A DNA stretch of 64,000 nt from Anaeromyxobacter sp. (GCA_016718565.1 JADKCZ010000005.1:1-64000); one strand, 5' to 3'; positions 38,930 through 48,398 are shown, counted from the first letter of the stretch. Numbers and translations: made by a program. The notes: a model not told the origin generated them from the letters alone.

Positions 38930-39835
38930 ATGAAGATCTCACGCCGCAACGTGCTGAAGGGCCTCGCCACCGCCGGCGTCGCCGCGACCGCCGCCTCCCT
39001 GCCGGTCGCCGCCGACGCCCGCGAGGGCTACCAGGTCCAGGCCGACGACGTCGGCATGCTCTTCGACTCCACCCTCTGCGTCGGCTGCCGCGCTTGCCAG
39101 ACCGCCTGCAAGGTCCGCAACAAGCTCGTCACCGACACCCGCGAGACCCAGGGCGGCGTCTACGACGCCCCCCTCGACCTCAACGGCAACACCAAGAACG
39201 TCATCAAGATCGCCCAGGACGGCTCCGCCACCACCTACATGAAGATGCAGTGCATGCACTGCGTCGACCCCGCCTGCATCTCCGTCTGCATGGCCGGGGC
39301 GCTCCACAAGGTCGCCGGCGGCATCACCGCCTACAACGCCGCCACCTGCGTCGGCTGCCGCTACTGCCAGATCGGCTGCCCCTTCAACGTCCCCAAGTAC
39401 GAGTGGCAGAAGTCCCTCCCCATCGCCGAGGACCCCAAGATCGTCAAGTGCGAGCTCTGCCGCCACGACCAGCGCGGGCCCGCCTGCTGCGAGGTCTGCC
39501 CTCGCGGCGCCGTCATCTACGGCAAGCGCGCCGACCTCCTCAAGGAGGCCCAGCGCAGGGTCAAGGCCTCTCCCGGCAAGTACGCCGAGGACCGCGTCTA
39601 CGGCGAGATCGACGGCGGCGGCACCAACGTCTTCTACCTCTCCCCTGCCGACGTCTCCTTCAAGGCCCTCGGCCTCCCCACCCTCCCCAGGGAGCCCCTC
39701 CCGGCCCTCTCCGAGAACGTCCAGCACACCACCTACACCCTCGGCATCGCCCCCATCGCCCTCTTCACCGCCCTCACCGTCGTCCAGCTCAGGAACCGCG
39801 GCAAGGGCGAGCAGGGCCACAAGGAGGAGAAGTAG
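38930..39835 (+). CDS. hybA: Hydrogenase-associated ferredoxin subunit HybA (copy 1)
   Basis: The 301-residue protein carries electrons between HybO and HybB on the periplasmic side. It has a Tat signal (SRRNVLKGLATAGVAAT), four [4Fe-4S] motifs (CVGCRACQTACK, CMHCVDPACISVC, CVGCRYCQIGCP, CELCRHDQRGPACCEVCP) and a C-terminal helix (TLGIAPIALFTALTVVQL). Leu codons are almost all CTC and Val mostly GTC, unlike hybB and hybC, which favour CTG and GTG. From 38949 to 39814 the DNA is almost identical to copy 2. The protein ends GEQGHKEEK, longer than copy 2 by five residues. The stop touches the hybB ATG. Confidence 0.95.
   Translation: MKISRRNVLKGLATAGVAATAASLPVAADAREGYQVQADDVGMLFDSTLCVGCRACQTACKVRNKLVTDTRETQGGVYDAPLDLNGNTKNVIKIAQDGSATTYMKMQCMHCVDPACISVCMAGALHKVAGGITAYNAATCVGCRYCQIGCPFNVPKYEWQKSLPIAEDPKIVKCELCRHDQRGPACCEVCPRGAVIYGKRADLLKEAQRRVKASPGKYAEDRVYGEIDGGGTNVFYLSPADVSFKALGLPTLPREPLPALSENVQHTTYTLGIAPIALFTALTVVQLRNRGKGEQGHKEEK
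38949..39814 (+). repeat. 866-bp duplication, copy 1 (hybA)
   Basis: This segment matches 50847-51712 in direct orientation at a constant offset of 11,898 bp. The only difference I found is G39703 versus C51601, synonymous (CCG/CCC). Identity breaks off sharply inside both ends of the gene. Confidence 0.93.
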
Positions 39836-41095
39836 ATGGCCGCCCACGTGCACGAGAGGCCCCTCGGGGGGGCCATCCTCACCCCCGCGTTCAAGTTCCT
39901 CCTGGCGCTGTGCGGCGTCTGGGTGCTGCTGGTGCTGGTCCGCCTGGTCTGGGGGCTCAACGGCCCCTTCGGCTACGACACGCTGCTGGGCGTCTCGGCC
40001 CAGAGCGACGGCTACGCCTGGGGCATCTGGAAGCCGCTCAACGTGGTGACCTTCACCGGCATCTCGGCCGGCGCGTTCGCCATCGGGCTGCTCACCTACG
40101 GCTTCAACAAGGGTGAGTACCACCCGCTGGTCCGCTCGGCCGTCATGGCCGGCGCCATGGGCTACACCCTGGGCGGCACGTCGATCATGATCGACCTGGG
40201 CCGCTACTGGAACCTGTGGGTCATCTTCGTGCCGTCCTGGCTCAACTGGAACTCGGTGCTGCTGGAGATCGCGCTCTGCGTGCTCGCCTACACCCTGGTC
40301 CTGTGGGTCGAGGTGGCGCCCAGCATCCTGGAGAAGCTGCAGGCCTCCGCCACCCCCGCCACCGCGGCGCGGGCCAAGGGGATCCTGGGCGGCCTGAAGA
40401 AGGTGATGCCGTTCGTCATCTCGCTGGCCATCCTGCTGCCCACCATGCACCAGTCCTCGCTGGGCGGCCTCTTCATGGTGGCCCACACCAAGACCCACCC
40501 GTACTGGCACACCGGCTGGCTGCCGGCGCTGTTCCTCATGACCTGCCTGACCATGGGGTTCGGCGCGGTGGTGGTCATCGAGAACCTCACCACCATCGCC
40601 TGGGGCAAGAAGCTGGACCAGGCGCTGCTGGCGCGGGTCTCGGTGGTGCCGGCCTACATCCTGGTGGCCTACATCGTCATCCGCGTGGCCGACGTCTTCT
40701 GGCGCTTCCGCGACCCGGTGATCCTGGCGCGCTTCGAGTCGATGGGCTCCCCGCTCTTCTACGGGGCCTTCTTCCTGCTGGAGCTGGTCCTGTTCGGGGT
40801 GGCCGCCGCCATGCTGTTCAACAGGAAGCTGCGCGAGAACCGCGGCACCCTCTTCGGGGCCGGGCTGCTCCTGCTCTTCAGCGGCGCCCTCTACCGGTTC
40901 GACACGTACCTCGTGGCCTACCAGCCCGGGGCGGGCTGGAAGTACTTCCCGACGCCGCTGGAGATCCTCTTCTCCATCACGCTGGCGGCCATCGGCGTCA
41001 CGGTCTACGTGCTCTTCGTCAAGCTCTTCCCCATCCTGAGTGGCGTCGAGGCGACGACCGCTCCCGGCGGCCAGAAGTCCGCCGCCAGCCACTAA
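39836..41095 (+). CDS. hybB: Hydrogenase membrane subunit HybB (NrfD/PsrC family)
   Basis: The 419-residue integral membrane protein has about ten transmembrane helices (for example FLLALCGVWVLLVLVRLVW and LFLMTCLTMGFGAVVVI). It is the quinone-reactive partner of HybA, passing electrons from H2 oxidation to menaquinone or ubiquinone. Members lack heme; quinone is bound near the periplasmic face. The ATG follows the hybA stop directly. hybC begins 18 bp after its stop. Length and helices match the HybB family. Confidence 0.95.
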   Translation: MAAHVHERPLGGAILTPAFKFLLALCGVWVLLVLVRLVWGLNGPFGYDTLLGVSAQSDGYAWGIWKPLNVVTFTGISAGAFAIGLLTYGFNKGEYHPLVRSAVMAGAMGYTLGGTSIMIDLGRYWNLWVIFVPSWLNWNSVLLEIALCVLAYTLVLWVEVAPSILEKLQASATPATAARAKGILGGLKKVMPFVISLAILLPTMHQSSLGGLFMVAHTKTHPYWHTGWLPALFLMTCLTMGFGAVVVIENLTTIAWGKKLDQALLARVSVVPAYILVAYIVIRVADVFWRFRDPVILARFESMGSPLFYGAFFLLELVLFGVAAAMLFNRKLRENRGTLFGAGLLLLFSGALYRFDTYLVAYQPGAGWKYFPTPLEILFSITLAAIGVTVYVLFVKLFPILSGVEATTAPGGQKSAASH

Positions 41096-41113
41096 CCAGC
41101 GAGAGGTCCTTCA

Positions 41114-42832
41114 ATGAGCCAGCGCATCACCATCGACCCCATCACCCGCATCGAGGGTCACCTCCGCATCGACCTCGAGGTCGACGGCGGCCGGATCTCC
41201 AAGGCCTACTCGTCGGGCACCATGTGGCGCGGCATCGAGGTCATCCTGCAGGGCCGTGACCCGCGCGACGCCTGGGTGTTCACCCAGCGCATCTGCGGCG
41301 TCTGCACCACCGTGCACGCCATCGCCTCGGTGCGCTCGGTCGAGAGCGCCCTGGGCCTGGAGATCCCGCTCAACGCCCAGCTGATCCGCAACATCATCAT
41401 CTCGGCGCACGCCCAGCACGATCACATCGTCCACTTCTACCACCTGTCCGCGCTGGACTGGGTCGACGTGGTCTCCGCGCTCAAGGCCGATCCGGCCAAG
41501 ACCGCCGCCCTGGCCGCCAGCATCTCCAACTGGCCGGGCAACTCGGTGCAGGCGCTCACCGCGGTGAAGGAGAAGCTGGCCGGCTTCGTCAAGGCCGGGC
41601 AGCTGGGCCCCTTCGCCAACGGCTACTGGGGCCACCCGGCCATGAAGCTCTCGCCCGAGGTGAACCTGCTGGCGGTGGCGCACTACCTCCAGGCGCTCGA
41701 CGTGCAGCGCAAGGCCAACCAGGTGGTGGCCATCCTGGGCTCCAAGACGCCCAACATCCAGAACCTGGCGGTGGGCGGCGTCGCCAACGCCATCAACCTG
41801 GACAACCCGGCCACCCTCAACATGGAGCGGCTGTACCGGGTCAAGAGCCTGCTCGACGAAATCCAGGCCTTCACCACCCAGGTCTACCTGCCCGACGTGG
41901 CGGCGGTGGCCGGCTTCTACCCGGACTGGTTCAAGTACGGCGCCGGCGTCACCAACTACCTGGCCGTGCCGGACATGCCGCTGGACGCCAAGGCCACCAA
42001 GTTCGACCTGCCCGGCGGCATCATCATGGCCGGCGCCAAGGACCTGGAGAAGGTCACCGGCTGGGGCAAGGACCAGGCCTTCATCGGCAAGGTCACCGAG
42101 GGCGTGGCCCGCAGCTACTACGAGGGCAAGGAGGCCCGCCACCCGTGGAAGGGCGAGACCAAGCCCAACTACACCGGTGACTGGAAGTTCGAGACCGAGG
42201 CGCCCGAGAAGTACAGCTGGGTCAAGTCGCCCCGCCTCGACGGCAAGCCGGTGCAGGTGGGCCCGCTGGCCCAGGTGCTGGTCGGCTTCCTGACCGGCCA
42301 CGAGCTGACGGTGAAGTACGTCACCGCCGCCATCAAGACCGTCAAGGCCATCCACGGCATCGACGTCACCCCGGCCATGCTGCACTCCACGCTGGGCCGC
42401 CACGCGGCCCGGGCCATCCGCTGCGCCATGATGGGCGAGCTCTCGCTCAAGCACTGGGGGCTGCTGGCCGAGAACATCGGCAAGGGCGACACGGCCATCT
42501 TCAACGCGCCGGTCTTCCCCAAGGGCACCATCGAGGGCGTCGGCCTGCACGAGGCGCCGCGCGGCACCCTGTCCCACTGGTGCGTCATCGAGGACGGCAA
42601 GCTCAAGAACTACCAGTGCGTGGTGCCGTCCACCTGGAACGCCGGCCCGCGCGACGCGGACGGCGTGGCCGGCCCGTACGAGGCCTGCCTGGTGGGCAAC
42701 CCCATCGCCGACCCCAAGCTGCCGCTCGAGGCGCTGCGCACCATCCACTCGTTCGACCCGTGCCTGGCCTGCGCCATCCACACCCACGACGCCGACGGCA
42801 ACGAGGTCAGCCAGGTGAAGGTGGGGGCGTAA
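41114..42832 (+). CDS. hybC: [NiFe] hydrogenase large subunit
   Basis: The 572-residue catalytic subunit oxidises H2 at a Ni-Fe(CN)2CO centre. The L1 motif RICGVCTTVHA and the L2 motif DPCLACAIH supply the four Cys ligands, all encoded as Cys (TGC), so it is not a NiFeSe enzyme. The 16 residues after the L2 His (THDADGNEVSQVKVGA) are the extension normally cut by HybD after nickel insertion. It has no signal and is exported with HybO. A ribosome site (GAGAGG) precedes the ATG. A hairpin follows the stop. Confidence 0.97.
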   Translation: MSQRITIDPITRIEGHLRIDLEVDGGRISKAYSSGTMWRGIEVILQGRDPRDAWVFTQRICGVCTTVHAIASVRSVESALGLEIPLNAQLIRNIIISAHAQHDHIVHFYHLSALDWVDVVSALKADPAKTAALAASISNWPGNSVQALTAVKEKLAGFVKAGQLGPFANGYWGHPAMKLSPEVNLLAVAHYLQALDVQRKANQVVAILGSKTPNIQNLAVGGVANAINLDNPATLNMERLYRVKSLLDEIQAFTTQVYLPDVAAVAGFYPDWFKYGAGVTNYLAVPDMPLDAKATKFDLPGGIIMAGAKDLEKVTGWGKDQAFIGKVTEGVARSYYEGKEARHPWKGETKPNYTGDWKFETEAPEKYSWVKSPRLDGKPVQVGPLAQVLVGFLTGHELTVKYVTAAIKTVKAIHGIDVTPAMLHSTLGRHAARAIRCAMMGELSLKHWGLLAENIGKGDTAIFNAPVFPKGTIEGVGLHEAPRGTLSHWCVIEDGKLKNYQCVVPSTWNAGPRDADGVAGPYEACLVGNPIADPKLPLEALRTIHSFDPCLACAIHTHDADGNEVSQVKVGA

Positions 42833-42855
42833 GCCACCAGCTGGCGTAGGATCCG

Positions 42856-42896
42856 GATCCCGCCACCTTCGCCGGTGGCGGGGTCTTCCATTTTCC
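42856..42896 (+). terminator. Hairpin between hybC and hybD (attenuator or processing site)
   Basis: A 12-bp stem, GATCCCGCCACC pairing with GGTGGCGGGGTC (one G-U), closes a six-base loop, TTCGCC, and is followed by a T-rich run (TTCCATTTTCC). It lies 24 bp after the hybC stop and 25 bp before hybD. It could partly terminate transcription or protect the structural-gene message, lowering hybD and hyp expression relative to hybOABC. Confidence 0.55.
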
Positions 42897-42920
42897 GGGT
42901 GGGGTCGAAGGAGGTCGCGC

Positions 42921-43454
42921 GTGGCTCGCATCACCGTCATCGGCATCGGCAACGTCCTGGAGGGCGACGACGCCCTGGGCCCCACCGTGGTGCGGCTCTT
43001 CGAGGCCGCCTACACCGTCCCCGAGGACGTCAGCGTGGTGGACGGCGGGACCCCCGGCCTGGACCTGACGGCCTACATGGCCGAGCTGGAGGCGCTGGTG
43101 GTGGTGGACGCCATGAAGCTCAAGGGCGGCGCCCCCGGCCAGCTCAAGGTGCTCGACAAGCCCGGCATCCTGGACCGCGGCCCCATCATCGCCATGAGCC
43201 CGCACGAGCCCGGGCTGCGCGAGTCGATCATGCACGCCGAGTTCCAGGGCGTGGCGCCGAGGGTGGTCAAGCTCATCGGCGTGGTGGCCGGCTCCATCGA
43301 CTTCGGCTGCCGCCTCACCCCCGAGGTGCGGGCGGCCCTGCCGGCCGCGGTGGAGCAGGTGCGGCTGGAGCTCCTGGCGCTGGGCGTGCCGGTGGCGCCG
43401 CGGGTGCCGCCGCTCGAGGCCGACCTGTGGTGGGAGAAGCCGCAGCACACCTAG
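42921..43454 (+). CDS. hybD: Hydrogenase maturation endopeptidase HybD
   Basis: The 177-residue protease removes the C-terminal extension of HybC once nickel is in place. Conserved nickel-sensing residues are visible: Glu in GNVLEGDDALG, Asp in VVVDAMKLK, and His in MSPHEPGL. Length fits the family. GTG at 42921 has GGAGG upstream. It lies between the hybC hairpin and hypF, on the same strand. Confidence 0.93.
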   Translation: MARITVIGIGNVLEGDDALGPTVVRLFEAAYTVPEDVSVVDGGTPGLDLTAYMAELEALVVVDAMKLKGGAPGQLKVLDKPGILDRGPIIAMSPHEPGLRESIMHAEFQGVAPRVVKLIGVVAGSIDFGCRLTPEVRAALPAAVEQVRLELLALGVPVAPRVPPLEADLWWEKPQHT

Positions 43455-43527
43455 CGGGACCAACCGGCCGGCCCCCGCGCGGGCCGGGGCCGCGGACGGA
43501 AGCAGGAGCGCAGGTGGTGGAGCGACC

Positions 43528-45837
43528 GTGGTGACCGAGAGCGGCCCGGGCGGGTCCGGCGAGGGCCGGCGCCTGGTGGTGACCGGCACCGTGCAGGGGG
43601 TGGGCTTCCGCCCCTTCGTCTACCGGCTGGCGCACGCGCTGCGGCTCTCCGGCCGGGTCCGCAACGACGCCGGCGGCGTCACCGTGGAGGCCTTCGGCCC
43701 GGCCGCCGCGCTCGACGAGCTGGCGCGGCGGCTGCGCGCCGAGCACCCGCCGGCGGCGGTGGTGGAGACTTTGCTGGCCACCCCCCTGCCCTTCGAGCCG
43801 GCCTGCGCCGGCTTCCGGATCGTGGCCAGCGGCCAGGCCGAGGAGCGGCGGGTGGCGCTGCCGCCGGACCTGGCCACCTGCCCGGCCTGCGCCGCCGAGG
43901 TGGCCGACCCGGCCGACCGGCGGCACCGCTACGCCTTCACCAACTGCACCGACTGCGGGCCGCGCTTCACCATCGCGCTCGGCGTGCCCTACGACCGCCC
44001 CGCCACCACCATGGCCGGCTTCACCATGTGCCCGGCCTGCGCCGCCGAGTACGCCGACCCGCTCGACCGCCGCTTCCACGCCCAGCCCAACGCCTGCCCG
44101 GCCTGCGGGCCGCGCCTCACCCTCACCGACGCCGCCGGGGTCCCGCTGCCGGGCGACCCGCTCTCGCTGGCCGCGGCGGCGCTGGCCGCCGGCCGGATCG
44201 TGGCGGTGAAGGGGATCGGCGGCTTCCACCTGTGCTGCGACGCCACCTCGGGCGCCGCGGTGCGGACGCTGCGGGTCCGCAAGCGGCGCGAGGAGAAGCC
44301 GCTGGCGGTGATGGTGCGGGACCTGGCCGCCGCCGCCGCGCTGGCCGAGCCCACCGCGGCCGAGGCGGCCCTGCTCGGCTCGGTGGAGCGCCCCATCGTG
44401 CTGTGCCGCCGCCGGCCCGGGGCCGCGCTGGCCGCCGAGGTGGCGCCGGACGGCCCGCTGGTGGGGCTGATGCTCCCCTACGCGCCGCTGCACCACCTGC
44501 TGCTGGCCGAGGCCGGCGTGCCGCTGGTGATGACCAGCGGCAACCTCTCCGAGGAGCCCATCGCCTTCGAGGACGCCGAGGCGCTGCGGCGGCTGGGCGG
44601 GCTGGCCGACCTGTTCCTGCTGCACGACCGGCCCATCGCCTCGCGCTGCGACGACTCGGTGGTCCGGGTGGTGGGCGGCCGGCCCCTGGTGATGCGGCGG
44701 GCCCGCGGCTTCGTGCCCCGCCCGGTGCGCGCCGCCCGGCGCTTCCGGGCCCGGGTGCTGGCGGCCGGCGCCCAGCTCAAGAACACCTTCTGCCTGGCGC
44801 GCGGCGACGAGGCCACGCTGGGGCCGCACGTGGGCGACCTGGACGACCTCGAGACCTACGCGGCCTACGAGGCGGCGGTGGCCCGGCTGGAGGCCTTCCT
44901 GGACCTGCGCCCGGAGGTGCTGGCCTGCGACCTCCACCCGCTCTACCCCTCCACCCGCTACGCCCGGGCGCGCGCCGCCGCCGAGGGGCTGCCGCTGGTG
45001 GAGGTGCAGCACCACCACGCCCACGCCGCCAGCGCCCTGCTGGAGCACGGGCTCACCGGCCCGGTGCTGGCGCTCTGCTGGGACGGGGTCGGGCTGGGCA
45101 GCGACGGCGCGGCCTGGGGCGGCGAGCTCCTGCTGGCCGAGGCGGCGGGCTTCGAGCGGCTGGCCACCCTGCGGCCGCTGGCGCTGGCCGGCGGCGACCA
45201 GGCGGTGCGCCAGCCGTGGCGCCTGGCGCTGGCGGCCCTGCTCGACGCCTTCGACGGCGCGCCGCCGCTGGAGCGGCTCCCGCTCTTCCGGCAGGTGCCG
45301 GCCGCCGAGCTGGAGGTGGTGCGGCGCATGCTGCGGGGCGGCGTGGCCAGCCCGCTGGCCCACGGCGTGGGGCGGGCCTTCGACGCCGCCGGGGCGCTGG
45401 CGCTGGGGCGCGCCCTGGCCCGCCACGAGGGCCAGGTGGCGCTGGCCCTGGACGGCGCGGCCGACCCGGCCGAAGCGGGCGCTTACCCCGTCGAGCTCTC
45501 CCGCGCCGGCCCGCTCACCTCGCTGGACCTCCGGCCGCTGTGGCGCGCCCTGACCGCCGACCTGCTGGCCGGCGCGCACCCTGGGGCCGTCTCGGCCCGC
45601 TTCCACGCCGGGCTCTGCGCCGGGGGGGCGGCGCTGGTGCGCGACGCCGCCGCCCGGCTGGGGCGGCTGCCGGTGGTGCTCACCGGCGGCTGCTTCCAGA
45701 ACGCCCGGCTGGCCGAGGGGATCACCCGCGAGCTTTCGCCGGCTTTCGCGGTATACACCCACTCCCAAGTGCCCCCCGGCGACGGGGGGCTCGCGCTGGG
45801 GCAGGCGCTGGTGGCCGACGCGGTCACGGCGCGCTGA
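43528..45837 (+). CDS. hypF: Hydrogenase maturation protein HypF (carbamoyltransferase)
   Basis: The 769-residue enzyme makes the CN ligands from carbamoyl phosphate, handing the carbamoyl group to the HypE Cys. Domains in order: acylphosphatase-like (VQGVGFRPFVYRLA and VRNDAGG, about 20-105), two zinc fingers (CPACAAEV ... CTDCGP; CPACAAEY ... CPACGP, about 115-195), YrdC-like (about 210-385, TSGNLSEEPI) and a Kae1-like domain (HHHAHAASALLEHG, about 490-505, ending GGCFQNARL). Length matches the family (about 750). Two adjacent GTG codons make the start slightly uncertain. Confidence 0.96.
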   Translation: MVTESGPGGSGEGRRLVVTGTVQGVGFRPFVYRLAHALRLSGRVRNDAGGVTVEAFGPAAALDELARRLRAEHPPAAVVETLLATPLPFEPACAGFRIVASGQAEERRVALPPDLATCPACAAEVADPADRRHRYAFTNCTDCGPRFTIALGVPYDRPATTMAGFTMCPACAAEYADPLDRRFHAQPNACPACGPRLTLTDAAGVPLPGDPLSLAAAALAAGRIVAVKGIGGFHLCCDATSGAAVRTLRVRKRREEKPLAVMVRDLAAAAALAEPTAAEAALLGSVERPIVLCRRRPGAALAAEVAPDGPLVGLMLPYAPLHHLLLAEAGVPLVMTSGNLSEEPIAFEDAEALRRLGGLADLFLLHDRPIASRCDDSVVRVVGGRPLVMRRARGFVPRPVRAARRFRARVLAAGAQLKNTFCLARGDEATLGPHVGDLDDLETYAAYEAAVARLEAFLDLRPEVLACDLHPLYPSTRYARARAAAEGLPLVEVQHHHAHAASALLEHGLTGPVLALCWDGVGLGSDGAAWGGELLLAEAAGFERLATLRPLALAGGDQAVRQPWRLALAALLDAFDGAPPLERLPLFRQVPAAELEVVRRMLRGGVASPLAHGVGRAFDAAGALALGRALARHEGQVALALDGAADPAEAGAYPVELSRAGPLTSLDLRPLWRALTADLLAGAHPGAVSARFHAGLCAGGAALVRDAAARLGRLPVVLTGGCFQNARLAEGITRELSPAFAVYTHSQVPPGDGGLALGQALVADAVTAR

Positions 45838-45863
45838 CCGGTGCAGCAGGAAGGAGCCGCAGC

Positions 45864-46154
45864 ATGTGCCTCGGAGTTCCCGGCAAGGTCCTGGCCATCG
45901 AGGGCCTCAGCGCCACCGTCGACTTCTTCGGCGTCAAGAAGGAGCTGCGGCTCGACATCGTGGACGAGCCGGTGGCGGTGGGCGACTACGTGCTCAACCA
46001 CGTGGGCTTCGCCATCCGCCGCATCCCGCCCGACGAGGTGCAGGAGACGCTGGCGCTCTTCGAGCAGATCCTCGACGTGACCGGCGCCCGCCAGGACCTC
46101 ATGGCCATGGACGTGCAGGGCGAGATCGCCGCCGGCGCCAAGGCCAAGGCCTGA
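45864..46154 (+). CDS. hypC: Hydrogenase maturation chaperone HypC
   Basis: The 96-residue chaperone begins MCLGVPGKVLAIEG; the N-terminal Cys2 and the MCLxxP motif are diagnostic. It carries Fe(CN)2CO with HypD and then delivers it to the large subunit. A ribosome site (AGGAAGGAG) precedes the ATG. It sits 26 bp after hypF and 4 bp before hypD, so all three are co-expressed. Identification is secure. Confidence 0.95.
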   Translation: MCLGVPGKVLAIEGLSATVDFFGVKKELRLDIVDEPVAVGDYVLNHVGFAIRRIPPDEVQETLALFEQILDVTGARQDLMAMDVQGEIAAGAKAKA

Positions 46155-46158
46155 GGCC

Positions 46159-47319
46159 ATGGCGAAGGACCTCACCCAGGAGCTGAAGTTCCGCGACCCG
46201 GCCAAGGCGCGGGCCCTGGCCGCCGCCATGCAGCGGAACCTCGACGCCCTGGGGCGCGAGGTGTCGGTGATGCACGTGTGCGGCAGCCACGAGCAGGCCA
46301 TCGCCCGCTTCGGCCTGCGGGCCGTGCTGCCGCCGCAGCTCAAGCTGATCATGGGCCCCGGCTGCCCGGTCTGCGTCACCGACGGCCCCGAGGTGGACGA
46401 GGCGGTGGCGCTGGCCCAGGGCGGCGCCCACGTCTGCACCTACGGCGACATGCTGCGCCTGCCCGGCACCTCCCGCAGCCTGGCCGACGCCCAGGCCGAC
46501 GGCGCCCGGGTGCACGTGGTCTACTCGGTGGCCCAGGCGGTGGACGTGGCCCGCGCCCACCCGGCCGACCAGGTGGTCTTCATGGCCTCCGGCTTCGAGA
46601 CCACCGCGGTGGCCACCGCCGCCATCGCCCTGACCGACCTGCCGCGCAACTTCTCCATCCTGTCGGTGCACAAGTACGTGCCGGCCGCCATGGAGGTGGT
46701 GTCCCGCTCGAAGGAGTCGAACATCGAGGGGTTCATCGCCGCCGGCCACGCCGCCATCATCACCGGCTCGGCCATCTTCGAGCCCTTCGCGGCCCGCACC
46801 GGCTCGCCGGTGGTGGTGGCCGGCTTCGAGCCGCTCGACATCCTGGCGGCCATCGTCAAGCTGACCGAGCTGATCCTGGAGCGGCGGCCGGAGGTCTTCA
46901 ACGCCTACCCGCGCTGCGTCACCCGGGCCGGCAACCTGCCGGCCCAGAAGGTGCTCTGGAGGGTCTTCGAGCCGCGCGCCGGGAAGTGGCGGGGCATCGC
47001 CGAGGTGCCCGACGGCAACCTCGACCTGCGGCCGGAGTTCGCCAGGCTGGACGCCCGGCAGCGGCTCGGCCTCAGCCTGGACACCAGCGCGGTGCGCGAC
47101 GAGGCGGCCGCCGGCCTGGAGCGCGAGTGCATCTGCGGGCCCATCATGATGGGCCTGGCCTCGCCGCACGACTGCGCCCTCTTCGGCAAGGCCTGCGTGC
47201 CCGAGGCGCCGGTGGGCGCCTGCATGGTCTCCTCCGAGGGGACCTGCCGCATCTGGCACACCTACGGCGGCGCCCCCGACCTGCGGCAGGTGGAAGGCCG
47301 CCCCGCCGGCCAGGGCTAG
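46159..47319 (+). CDS. hypD: Hydrogenase maturation protein HypD
   Basis: The 386-residue Fe-S protein is the scaffold on which Fe(CN)2CO is assembled with HypC. Conserved blocks are VCGSHEQAI (catalytic Cys), GPGCPVCVT and FETTA. The C-terminal cysteines (CICGPIMMG and CMVSSEGTC, plus KACVPEAPV) bind its [4Fe-4S] cluster. Length is normal. It follows hypC by 4 bp and precedes hypE by 14 bp. Confidence 0.96.
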   Translation: MAKDLTQELKFRDPAKARALAAAMQRNLDALGREVSVMHVCGSHEQAIARFGLRAVLPPQLKLIMGPGCPVCVTDGPEVDEAVALAQGGAHVCTYGDMLRLPGTSRSLADAQADGARVHVVYSVAQAVDVARAHPADQVVFMASGFETTAVATAAIALTDLPRNFSILSVHKYVPAAMEVVSRSKESNIEGFIAAGHAAIITGSAIFEPFAARTGSPVVVAGFEPLDILAAIVKLTELILERRPEVFNAYPRCVTRAGNLPAQKVLWRVFEPRAGKWRGIAEVPDGNLDLRPEFARLDARQRLGLSLDTSAVRDEAAAGLERECICGPIMMGLASPHDCALFGKACVPEAPVGACMVSSEGTCRIWHTYGGAPDLRQVEGRPAGQG

Positions 47320-47333
47320 GAGCGAGACCAGGC

Positions 47334-48356
47334 ATGGAGAAGCCCGTTCAGAAGATCGGCCTGAAGCACGGCTCGGGTGGGCGCGCCATGCGCCAGCTCA
47401 TCGAGGACGTCTTCCTGGAGCTGGCCTCGCCGGTGGACGGCGTCGGCCTGAGCGCCCTCGACGACGGGGCCGCCATCCGGGTGGGCGACCAGTGGCTGGT
47501 CATCACCACCGACTCGCACGTGGTCCACCCCATCGTCTTCCCGGGCGGCGACATCGGGCGCCTCAGCGTCTCCGGCACGGTCAACGACCTGGCCATGATG
47601 GGCGCCACCGAGCCGCTGGCGCTGACCTGCGCCGTCATCCTGGAGGAGGGCTTCCCGCGGGCCGACCTGGAGCGCATCCGCGACTCGCTCAAGGCCACCG
47701 CGCTGGAGGCCGGCGCGCCGTTCGTCACCGGCGACACCAAGGTGATGGGCAAGGGCGAGCTGGACGGCATCGTCCTCAACACCACCGGCGTGGCGCTGAC
47801 CAGGCGGGTGGTGACCGACGCCGGCCTGCGGCCCGGCGACCTGCTCATCGTCACCGGCCAGGTGGGCGACCACGGCATGGCCATCATGGCGAAGCGCCAC
47901 GACCTGGGCCTGCAGGGCGACCTGCGCTCCGACGTGGCGCCCATCAACGGCCTGATCCGCGCCGCGCTGGCGGCCGGCGGCGACGACGTGGTGGCCATGA
48001 AGGACCCGACCCGCGGCGGCGTCTCCGGCTCGCTGCACGAGATGGCCGCCAAGGGCCGGGTGGGCATCGTCCTCACCGAGCAGGCCGTGCCGGTGCGCGA
48101 CGAGGTGCGGGCCGCCTGCGACATGCTGGGCATCGACCCCCTGCTGGTGGCCAACGAGGGCAAGGCGGTCATCGGCGTGCGCGCCGCCTCGGCGCAGAAG
48201 GTGCTGGCGGCGCTCAGGGCCCACCCGCTGGGCCGCGACGCCGCCGTCTTCGCCCACGCCATGGCCGAGCGGCCCGGCGCGGTCATCCTCGACACCGGCC
48301 TGGGCCGGCGCCTCCTCTCCGAGCCGGAGGGGGAGCTGCTGCCGCGGATCTGCTGA
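47334..48356 (+). CDS. hypE: Hydrogenase maturation protein HypE
   Basis: The 340-residue ATPase dehydrates the thiocarbamate made by HypF into thiocyanate for transfer to iron. It ends in PRIC, whose terminal Cys is the acceptor residue. The AIR-synthase/PurM-like fold shows DDGAAIRVGDQWLVITTDSH (in two parts) and MKDPTRGGV. The ATG at 47334 follows AGGAGCGAGACC. The start and C-terminal Cys are diagnostic. Confidence 0.96.
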   Translation: MEKPVQKIGLKHGSGGRAMRQLIEDVFLELASPVDGVGLSALDDGAAIRVGDQWLVITTDSHVVHPIVFPGGDIGRLSVSGTVNDLAMMGATEPLALTCAVILEEGFPRADLERIRDSLKATALEAGAPFVTGDTKVMGKGELDGIVLNTTGVALTRRVVTDAGLRPGDLLIVTGQVGDHGMAIMAKRHDLGLQGDLRSDVAPINGLIRAALAAGGDDVVAMKDPTRGGVSGSLHEMAAKGRVGIVLTEQAVPVRDEVRAACDMLGIDPLLVANEGKAVIGVRAASAQKVLAALRAHPLGRDAAVFAHAMAERPGAVILDTGLGRRLLSEPEGELLPRIC

Positions 48357-48398
48357 TGCCCCGCCCCGCCCCGCCCCCGCGCCCCCTGGTGACCCGCC

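Noticed and set aside
42760..42832. Possible selenocysteine in the hydrogenase large subunit
   Set aside because: All ligand positions in the L1 and L2 motifs are Cys codons (TGC), so it is not a NiFeSe enzyme.
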